A DNA stretch of 8,493 nt from Verrucomicrobiota bacterium (lineage in GTDB: Bacteria; Verrucomicrobiota; Kiritimatiellia; CAIQIC01; Lenti-01). Positions within the stretch are counted from its first letter, which is position 1, and the number at the start of each line of letters is the position of its first letter. The notes under the pieces are model-generated. The model was not told where the DNA came from, made no database searches, and saw nothing but the letters and a program-made list of their open reading frames with translations. Location of the stretch: assembly GCA_003451935.1 (NCBI GenBank), contig DMJA01000059.1, positions 1 through 8,493 on the forward strand, read 5' to 3'. The translations under genes and the position numbers were made by a program. Shown here piece by piece: positions 1-7,900 of the stretch.

Positions 1-84
1 CCCCCGCCGTCAAATAGCCACCCTGCGGCTTCCCCCGCCCTGGAAATCGCGGCGCGGGATCCTTCCGCGAAAGATCCTCTGGAC

Positions 85-1041
85 ATGGTTTCGTTGGATG
101 AACGCCAAATCGCCGCTTATGCGGAACACCTGAAGACGTCCGGCACCGCCAAGGCGTTCGACTTCTGTGCGCCGAGCGAGGGTTTCCTCTATCCCGAACG
201 CCACCAACCCGGCGTCCTCGAAACCTTCTTCTTCTCCTGCTCCCACCAGTTCGGATTCTGGACGCTGAACAGCGCCCGCTGGAACAAGCCCATGATCGCC
301 CGTCTCGACGGGCGCGACCTCAAGGGCTCCGACTTCATGTTCCGCGCCTGCACCCGCGCGTGGCAACGAAATCCCCGCGTGTTTTTCCCCGACACGCTCG
401 CGACCATGGGCAACGCCCAGCTTTCCGATGTTTTCCGCGACGACGACGGGGCCAACCCCCTGCCCATGTGGGCCGAACATCTCGCGCTCATCCACGGCTA
501 CGCCCAGTGGTTCGTCTCGCGGAATCTCGAACCCGCCGACGTTCTCCGCCGCGCCGCCGCCGATTCCAAGCCGCTGTACGCGCTGTTGACGGTTCTCGCC
601 GAGGTCCCGGGATACGCCGAAGACCCGCTCCAGAAAAAGGCCATGCTGCTGGCTATCGTCCTCGAAAACCGCCCCGAGCATTTCCTGAAGGTCACCGATC
701 CGGAATCGGCCGTCCCCATCATCGACTACCATCTCCAACGCAGTGCGCTCCGCGCCGGCCTTGTGCGGGTGGTGGATCCCACCCTGCGAGCCAAACTCGA
801 AGCCCGCCAATTGCTTTCCGCCGGCGAAGAATTCGCCATCCGCAGCGCCACCTACGAAGCGATCGCCGCGATCATGGCGCAAGCGGAACTTTCCGCCGCG
901 GCGGTGGACTGGTTCTTCTTCCAGAACCGGACCCGCTGCCCGGAAACATCGGATCCGAAGTGCCCGGAATGCCCCGTGCAGGCCATCTGCGCCAAGGAGA
1001 CCCGCCTGTTCCAGCCCGTCTTCCGCACCACGGCCTATTGA
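85..1041 (+). CDS. Qng1-like (queuosine salvage, DUF2419-type) HhH glycosylase-fold protein with C-terminal 4Fe-4S cluster loop
   Basis: The 318-residue protein shows the order of motifs I associate with queuosine 5'-phosphate N-glycosylase (Qng1). These are an aromatic FGFW motif (56-59), a substrate-cap-like segment LDGRDLKGSDFMFRAC (74-89), a PIIDYHLQR motif (211-219) matching the family's catalytic ADYRLPQ-type motif, so that Asp214 is the candidate catalytic residue, and a later EEFAIRSATYEA (248-259) matching the family's EIR-type motif. The known family releases queuine from queuosine nucleotide for tRNA modification. Unlike eukaryotic Qng1 as I know it, this protein ends with Cys285-X7-Cys293-X2-Cys296-X5-Cys302. 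That closely resembles the endonuclease III/MutY [4Fe-4S] loop (C-X6-C-X2-C-X5-C). It could therefore be a nucleoside or DNA glycosylase of different specificity. No signal peptide is seen, so it is probably cytoplasmic. ATG85 is the first in-frame ATG, but it lacks a clear Shine-Dalgarno and the frame stays open to base 1, so the true start may lie upstream. It ends 31 bp from the convergent secreted-protein gene. Confidence 0.75.
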   Translation: MVSLDERQIAAYAEHLKTSGTAKAFDFCAPSEGFLYPERHQPGVLETFFFSCSHQFGFWTLNSARWNKPMIARLDGRDLKGSDFMFRACTRAWQRNPRVFFPDTLATMGNAQLSDVFRDDDGANPLPMWAEHLALIHGYAQWFVSRNLEPADVLRRAAADSKPLYALLTVLAEVPGYAEDPLQKKAMLLAIVLENRPEHFLKVTDPESAVPIIDYHLQRSALRAGLVRVVDPTLRAKLEARQLLSAGEEFAIRSATYEAIAAIMAQAELSAAAVDWFFFQNRTRCPETSDPKCPECPVQAICAKETRLFQPVFRTTAY

Positions 1042-1072
1042 GCGGGAAACCCGATCGAAGACGGGGCCTCCG
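1042..1072. other. 31-bp convergent intergenic gap, no convincing terminator
   Basis: The stop codons of the two tail-to-tail genes are separated by 31 bp. Two tiny inverted repeats are visible: CGGG-AAA-CCCG at 1043-1053, and GACGG-GGCCT-CCGTC at 1060-1074, which runs into the minus-strand stop codon. Neither is followed by a T-tract on either strand, and stems of 4-5 bp are weak evidence. If transcription ends here it is by a mechanism not visible in the bases, such as Rho or read-through into the opposite gene. Confidence 0.5.
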
Positions 1073-1903
1073 TCACTCGAGCCAGACGCGCCCCCGGTAA
1101 TTTTCCAGGAGGTTGGTCCCGGGCATCGGATAGGCGACGATTTGCCCCGATCCGGCGATGCGTTCATAGGCGGCCACGTTGGTCCAAAAATGGCCAACCA
1201 GGTTGGAGCTGGATTCGAGGGCATAGAACCGCTGCTTTCCCTCGTAGCCCAATCCACTGGCCGGCAAGGCGGTGAAGCGCACCACGGGGTTCACGTTGGA
1301 TTCGATGGCCACGGCGAAGTAATCTTCTTCGTCCTTCGGATCGGTTCCGCCCAGGTATTCGCCGAGATTGGAAACGCCGTCGAGGTCGAAATCGCCTTCC
1401 GGGGTGCGGTCGCCGTCGCCCCCGTCGCCAAGGCCGGCCAGATAGGTCGCTTCCCAGGCGTCGGGAATGCCATTGGCATTCAAATCCTCGGTGTCGAAGC
1501 TGGCGCCGAAGTCGATGCGCGCCACCACGCCGCGATCGGACACGCTGTGCGTCTTGACGTCCCGCTGGCCGGTCTGGTCGGAGAGAACGATGAACAGCGT
1601 GTCGCCCTTGACCACGGTATTCGTTCCCGCCTGGGGGGCGGTCTCCATGTCGGGCCGCAGGGCGTAGAAGACGTTGCCGAGCTTGGCGTCGCTGCCCATG
1701 CGGTAGGTGTCGAGCGCCGGGCCGTCCATTTGGAACCGCGCTTCGACCACCACATTCGTGTTCGTGGCGGTCACCGGCACCCCGTCCAGCAGGATCGTGC
1801 CGTAGAGGATGTTGTCCGGCTCGGGGACTTCAGCCCGGGCCAGAAGGCCGGCACCGGCCATGAGGATCGCCGCGAGGGTCGCCGCCGTGAGTTGGTTTTT
1901 CAT
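1073..1903 (-). CDS. Secreted protein with dockerin/thrombospondin-3-like calcium-binding loops
   Basis: This 276-residue protein starts with a clear signal peptide: Lys2, a hydrophobic run at 5-22, and a probable cleavage after ARA at 22-24. The mature part has three sections. Residues 25 to about 135 are beta-rich, beginning EVPEPDNILYG; I do not recognise the domain. Residues 138-191 hold paired calcium-type loops: DLNANGIPDAWE (140-151), then DFDLDGVSNLGEYLGGTDP (171-189). Asp and Asn sit at the alternating positions expected for calcium ligands. The rest (about 195-276) resembles the beta module that often follows such loops in exported Verrucomicrobia-type proteins, with RFYALESSSNL and a final RVWLE. 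No hydrophobic C-terminal anchor or sorting signal is visible, so it is likely periplasmic, surface-associated or released. The start is fixed by GGAGG six bases upstream and by the signal peptide. It lies 14 bp after the giant gene and is almost certainly co-transcribed with it, so a partner role is a reasonable inference. No catalytic motif was found. Confidence 0.88.
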   Translation of the reverse strand: MKNQLTAATLAAILMAGAGLLARAEVPEPDNILYGTILLDGVPVTATNTNVVVEARFQMDGPALDTYRMGSDAKLGNVFYALRPDMETAPQAGTNTVVKGDTLFIVLSDQTGQRDVKTHSVSDRGVVARIDFGASFDTEDLNANGIPDAWEATYLAGLGDGGDGDRTPEGDFDLDGVSNLGEYLGGTDPKDEEDYFAVAIESNVNPVVRFTALPASGLGYEGKQRFYALESSSNLVGHFWTNVAAYERIAGSGQIVAYPMPGTNLLENYRGRVWLE

Positions 1904-1917
1904 CGTTTGCCTCCGCC
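1904..1917 (-). promoter_or_regulatory. Shine-Dalgarno of the secreted-protein gene in the operon gap
   Basis: Read on the minus strand, the 14-bp gap between the TAG of the giant gene and the ATG at 1903 is GGGCGGAGGCAAACG-like. Its GGAGG core lies at 1910-1914 and the spacer to the ATG is six bases. This decides the start at 1903 over the longer open frame reaching back to 2374, which would overlap the giant gene by about 460 bp and bury the signal peptide. The close spacing suggests coupled translation. Confidence 0.8.
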
Positions 1918-4900
1918 CTAGTTGCCGGAATAGGAATAGGTCTGGAAATACAGCTTGATGTCGGACACCGTGTCGATGAACGCATCGAGGCCGGCCTCGG
2001 CATCGTACAGCAGGTCGTTGCCGGGGACGATCAGCAGCCACTCCGTGTTCCAGACGGAGCGCCCGACCAGGCGGCTGCTCGCCGTGAAGGTCGAGCTGTC
2101 GTAGAGCAGCGCGTCGTGGTAGGCGCGGAACGAGGAGAACCGCCGCACGTCGGCGAAGCTGCCGCTCATCGTGTCGTTGCCGGGGATCCAATCCTCCCGG
2201 GCCAGGTCGGTGGAGCTGATCGGGAACGGAATCGGCAGCCGCTGGTCGATCACGCGCCACTCCCGCGTGGAAAAGTCTGTCGCCTCCGAGGCCCGGAGCA
2301 CATCCAGCCCGACGGGGATCAGGTAGACGCCGGGCGTCTGCGACAGCCGCTCGGTGTCGTAGTCGGAGAACCACACGCCCACGGAGCGGATCTTGGTCGC
2401 GAAGTACGTCGCGTCGTAGTGGCTGTCGCCCGCCGCCGTCGGCCAGCCGAAGTAATTATGCCCGCTCAGGATGCTGGAACGGAAGCGGATCGCGATGCCG
2501 GGGATCGGGCCGGTGACGTTCTGGTCCCCCGGCGGTCGGCAATAGCGCCGGTATTCCGGCAGGTCCCACAGGTTCTCCACGCGGCATTCCTTGAGCTTGG
2601 CGCGCCACCAGGCATTCGCCTCCTGGTTGGTCGTGCTGCGGGAGATGCGGAAGCATTCGGACCGCAGGGAAAAGCGGTCGTTTCGATCCACCGGGTTGTT
2701 GAGGCCGAGCTGCGGCTTCAGCACCGCGAAGTTCTGGCTCATGCGCGCCAGCGAATTGGCCAGGCCGGGCTGCCCGGCGATGGGCAGGCCGTTCTCGATC
2801 TGCCCGAGGCTGCGCTGGCGGACGATGTCGGTGAAGAACTGCCGGCCGGCCCCGTTGTCGCCGGCGAGCAGGTTCAGCTCGTAGTCGTAGGCCGCCGCCG
2901 CCAGATAGACGTAGCGCGCGGCCAGATCGAACTGCGCGCGGTACTTCTGGAGCGCGTCGTTGCGGAAGATGCGGAAAGCCATGTCGCGGTACCGCGTCTC
3001 CTGCGTCTCCGCGGCGGTCTTCTGGCGGAAGGCGATCCGCTCCTCAATGAGGCGCAGGCCTTTTGCGAGGATGGCCTCGTATTCGCCGCTCGCCTGGTCC
3101 ACCGCCTCGCCCATGTGATAGGCCTCGGCCCGAAGCACCGGTTCCTGCCGCAGGAGCTGCTCGAATTCCTTCAGGCGCTGCTTGACCTCGAACTCGTATT
3201 GCTGGGTCTCGATGTCGAGCGCCAGGTTGGCGTTGACGCTGGCAGCCCACGCATCCAACCCCTGCGAACCGGCTTCCGCCACGCCCGCTCCGATCTTGCA
3301 GGCGAGCGAACCTTCGGCCGACACCGCTTTCAACGACGCCCGCGCAGGCGCCAGGGCATCGGTGGCCAAGCCCACCACCTTCGGAATCCCCTCGATCACA
3401 TAGCCGGCCCGCGTGTCGAGGCCGGAGGCGACGGCCTCCAGAATCTTGCTGGTCGCCTTCAAGGCGGCGGACGAGAGCTTGAGCGCCAGCGTCTTCCCCG
3501 AGGCCACGTCGCGGAGACGCAAGGTTTCGGCGCGCAGCGCGTACCGGGCGTCCAGGATTTCGATGGCGTCGGTCAGCTTGGCGATGTGCGCATGGTAGTT
3601 CAGGAGGGCGATTTTCAGCCGCATCTCGGCCTGCAGCATGTCGCCCAGCGCCTTCTGGAGGTCGCCCGGCGCCCGGCGCTTGCCCCATGCCGCCGGCGGC
3701 ACGAAGGCATAGCCCGCGCCCTGCGACAGGGGGAAATCGACTTCCATGACGCTGCCGGTCATGACGTAGCCCTGGACATTCTTCAAATCGCCGGGGAAGA
3801 AATAGTTGAGGGGCGAAGGAGTCTCGATCGGCTGCACCCCGGGAAGGGTAACGGTCTTCCCCGTGCCGAGCTTGGTGAAGTAGCCCGTGATGTTGGTCGC
3901 CAGCGGCGCGGTGCGGCCGGTGAGATCGGCGTTGTCCACGTACATGTAATGATACAGGTCGGGGCCGTCGTAGCCCTCGGGGAACGTCTTGCCCGTGCCG
4001 ATGTCGCCGGAGTGTGGATAGCCGAACAGTTCGATGAGCCGGTTCTTGTAGTCCCGTTCCTGCTCCTCCGCCTGGTTCGCGAAGTCTTCCTCGTTTTCCT
4101 GCTCCATGCGCAGCGCGGAGGTCGTCTTGTTCGCCATGTCGAACACGGTCTTGGCGTTCTTCATCGCTTCCATCGCCCGGGCATAGATCTGCTCGAAATG
4201 GGTCTGCCGGCCCATCAGCGGATCCATGAACGACGGATCGATGTCGAACGTGACCACGCCCTTGGCGAGGCCCAGCGGACTGAGACCCTGGTCGGACTTG
4301 TCCAGCATGGACTGGACATGCGTCGCCTGCCCGACGATTTCGCCCAGTTCGCTCACGGTGCGGCGGTCGATGACCTGGATGCCGGAATGGGCCGGGTTCG
4401 GATCCTGCGGGGGCAGGATCGCGTTGGCCACGACCCAGTCGAAATAGGCGCCCTGGCCGGCGCGCCGCGCCCATTCCGACACGCCCCAGGCGCGGTTGGT
4501 GTCGGTGTCCAGATAGCCCTGCCACTGGCCGGCGGGGTCGTCCACGTAGTTGTGGCGATAAACCAGATCGGCCACTTCCGAACCGACGCGCGCCTTGGCC
4601 GCCGCGGCCGACGCGAACTTGCGCTCGTCGAGGTAATCCACGCTGACGGGCACGCCGGAAAGCAGGACCGTCTCCGCGCGCGGCGTCCAGGTGTATTTCG
4701 GATGCCGCAGCAGGGTGTAATAGATCTTCACGGCGGTCAGGTAGTGGCCCCAGGCGTCGCCATGGCCCTGCGGATACATCAGCTTCGCGTCGTCTTCGTT
4801 GATGTTGCCGTTCCCGTTGGCGTCGCCGATGTTGTACACCTGCGAATACGCGACTTCGCCGTCGCCCTGCGTGAAATTCCAGAACAGGCGGTTGTACGCG

Positions 4901-7900
4901 GGCCGGGCCCCCACCCCGGTCGTCTTGTCGTCCCGTCCGCGCAGCAGGCACAGCTCCTCCTCGATCAGCGAATCGAGCTGGTTCTGGAAGGCGAAGATGG
5001 ACGACGCGAGGCTGCCGTACTCGGTGGAATCGGTGGCGAAGCCGATCGTCGGATCGCACGCGTCGGCATAGGCCTCGTTGCCCAGCAGCATGTAGAGGTC
5101 GGCGATGCGGTTGGCCGCCAGCAGCAGGGCGTTGTTGGCCGGCTCGTAGTCCACGGCCGGAATGCCGTCGATGCTCAGGTTCCGGGCGCGGTTCAGCACG
5201 GTCTGGTAGATCTCAATGATGCCCAGGCTGTTGAGGTTGGCCGCGTCCGGGTTCATGGCGACGTCGCCTTCGTAGCGCGGGCCGGCCTGCCGGATCATGC
5301 TGGCGATGGTGCTGACCTCGTTGTCGCGGAAATTCGCCGTCCGCTGGTCGAACAGGTTGATGCCGGCCAGCACGCGCTTGACCCAGCCCTGCGCGAGCAT
5401 GGCGCGCGGGACCGTCGTGGCCGCCGGATCGCCGATCCACGCGCTCCAAGGCACGACGTTGGATCCGCTCTGGTTCAGCGCGTAGCCGCGATAGCGCATG
5501 ATGAACCAGTTGTCGCTGAGCGTCAGCAGGCTCGACTGGCCGCCGTCACCGATCGTGGCGTCGTTGCAGCCGAAGCCGTCCGGCTGGAACCGGATCCAGC
5601 CGCGCATGTCGCCGCCGTCCGGATCCGGCATGTCCTCGGGATGGAAGGAGGAATCGTCCGGATGGTAGTACCACTCGAACTCCGCGTTCTGGGGTTCGCC
5701 GCCGAAATCGCCGCTGTGCCGCAGGGTCTGCCGCTCGTCGAACACGTTGTCCGCGTTCACGACCTTCAGCTCGCCGCGGTAGAGGCGGTTCGCGATGCGG
5801 ATCAGCTTCAGGCCGATCGGCAGCGCGCCGAGGTCGGGGTCGTTGTTTTCCACCAGCACGACGTAGCGGTCCGGAATCGCGCACGGCGCGGCCGAGGGGG
5901 TGAAGAGACTCGGGGCGGCCGCGATGTCGTAGCCCTTCCCCGCCGCCTCGCGCGCGATGCGCAGGCCGTTGGTCGTGGTCGTCTCGTCGAAGTGCCAATA
6001 CGCGATCAGCCCGTCCTCGCGCCCGGTCAGCCGCCGTGCCTGCATCGCGGCGATGTCGCTTTCCGTGCGCGCCACGCCCCAAAGCTGCAGCTCGTCCACC
6101 TGGCCCCGGAAGCTGGCGGAAATCCGCAGCCCCGAGAAATCCGTGGCCGATCCGTTCGCAGTCGCCGCGCCGACCAGCGCGCCATCGACGTAGATCCGCA
6201 GTTCGGCGTCTTCCACGCTGCGGACGAACGCCCAATGGTGCCAGGCCTCGTCGAATTCATGGTTGACGATGCCGGAAACGCCCGGCTGTCCCATCGGCCG
6301 GTCGTCCACGACGAACCGGCCGGCTCCCGGCTGCGGCTGGAAGACAAACAACTCGGCGGCCCCCGCGCGGTTGGTGAACAGCGGCGCGGTGTTGCCGATG
6401 TTCACGCGCATCCACGCGCACACCGTGAAGTCCATGTTCGTGCCGGGGATGGCCGGCAGCGCCAGCCCGTTGGTGGAGCTGAAGCTCGCGCAGTAGCCCG
6501 GCACGGGCGTCGCCGGCGGCACGTCCGCCATGCCGGCCGAGAGCGCCTTGGGCCCGGCGCCGAATGTTTCCCGGACGATGTTCGTCCCGTTGGTGGCCAG
6601 GCCGACCCGGACCGCCGCGTCGGCCGCCCCGTTGCGATCCACATCCACGCCATTGGGGTTCCGGGTCAGCTGGGCCAGCTGATCGACCAGTCCGTCGAAT
6701 GCGCTGGGCGTGCCCTCCCCATCGATAGCCTGGATCCGCGCCTGCTCCCGTTCGCTCATGACGTTGAGCAGCGCCAGCGGCTCGCCCGAGCCGGAATCGT
6801 CGTAGGATCCCTTGAAGCACAGGCGCTTGGCGGTGGGATCGTGGTAGAAGCGGGCGCGCAGGTGGTACGGCAATTGCGGAAAGACCTCCATGCCGCCGGA
6901 ACTTTCCCGCTGGATCGAGGACGGCCACTGGAAACCAACCGGAACCGCGACGGAACGGGAGCTGGTCGGATCGAACAGGCGGGCCACGCTGTTCGTCGGC
7001 TTGTTGGCGAATGGATCCAGCGAATCGTAGATCACCTGCACCTTGGCCATGCTGTAGATGTCCGGCAGGCCGTGCTTGGCATGGAACAGCGTCTCGCCCA
7101 GGGCCAGCTCGGGCACGTTCGCGGGCCAATGGATGTCGAACGCCACGTTCACCGGGACGCCGGTGGCGCCGCCCGGCCGGCGGTCCAGCCACGCCAGCGG
7201 CGTGCCTTGGGCGACGTCGTTGGTGCCGTCCCCGTTGAAGTCATAGAAGAAGCCCGGCTGCAGCGGATAGAAGTAGCGGAGCACGATGTTCGTGTCGGTG
7301 CCGTTGACGCCCGCCGCCTTGGCATAGATCTTGTGCCGGCAGTCGATGAAGTACGGGCCCGAGACCCCGTAGTTGTTCGTGCACAGCGGCAGGACCGACA
7401 GCGGCATCGGCGGCTGGATTTCCTTGCCCGCCTCGCCTCCGTAGCGGAAGAAGTACGGCGCCTCCTCGGCCACGACCTGATAGGCCTTGATGCGCCATTC
7501 GTTGACGGCGGGATCCTTGTATTTCAACAGGGCGAAGGGCTCCGACTTGCCCAGGATGGCGTTCAGGTCGTTGCGCAGCGCATAGATTGCCTGCCCCGAT
7601 CCGGACGGCGCCAGCAGGGCGTGCTCTTCGTTGGGGTTGTAGCCAGCCAGCGCCGGGTCCGGCTGGTCGTACACCCGCGCCTGCGCGAAGGCCACGGGAT
7701 CCAGCGGCCCCGAGCCGAGCGTGGACGCGATGACGATCTTCGGTGCGTGGGTCGGCCACGACAGGTCGTAGCGCACCGGCACGCTGGACCACGCCGTCCC
7801 GATCCGGTTCTTCTTGTACCAGACGACGATCAGGTCGTCGTTCGTGCTCGCGGTGTCCAGGTTGACCGGGATGATGGGCCCCCTGCGGGTGAGCCGGTCG

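Noticed and set aside
1043..1074. Possible intrinsic or bidirectional terminator between the convergent genes
   Set aside because: The stems are only 4-5 bp and no T-tract follows on either strand. One hairpin includes the stop codon of the secreted-protein gene.
10..1257. 415-aa open frame on the minus strand opposite the Qng1-like gene
   Set aside because: It is antisense to a gene with clear family motifs, runs through the end of the convergent secreted-protein gene, and its Gly/Arg/Glu-rich translation has no recognisable domain. This is a typical high-GC shadow.
743..1921. 392-aa plus-strand frame crossing the convergent junction
   Set aside because: It overlaps the last third of the Qng1-like gene out of frame and is antisense to the whole signal-peptide protein. 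Its composition is low-complexity Arg/Pro/Ser, then Gly/Val, with no motif.
1904..2374. N-terminal extension of the secreted-protein frame back to 2374
   Set aside because: It would overlap the giant gene by about 460 bp and read an Arg/Ala-rich shadow. The start at 1903 has a GGAGG site and begins a textbook signal peptide.
4789..4824. True cellulosomal dockerin in the giant protein
   Set aside because: Only one calcium loop is present, with no second copy at the usual spacing and no partner recognition residues in tandem. A structural calcium loop is more likely.
3044..5059. 671-aa minus-strand frame inside the giant gene
   Set aside because: It is a same-strand shadow of the giant gene in another frame, extremely Arg/Gly/Ala-rich with no domain. 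The giant frame contains the conserved-looking motifs over the same bases.
5546..7792. Further long same-strand frames at 5546-6235, 6257-7192 and 7241-7792
   Set aside because: These are all Arg-rich shadows within the giant gene, explained by high third-position GC. The LamG domain and duplicated units are in the main frame.
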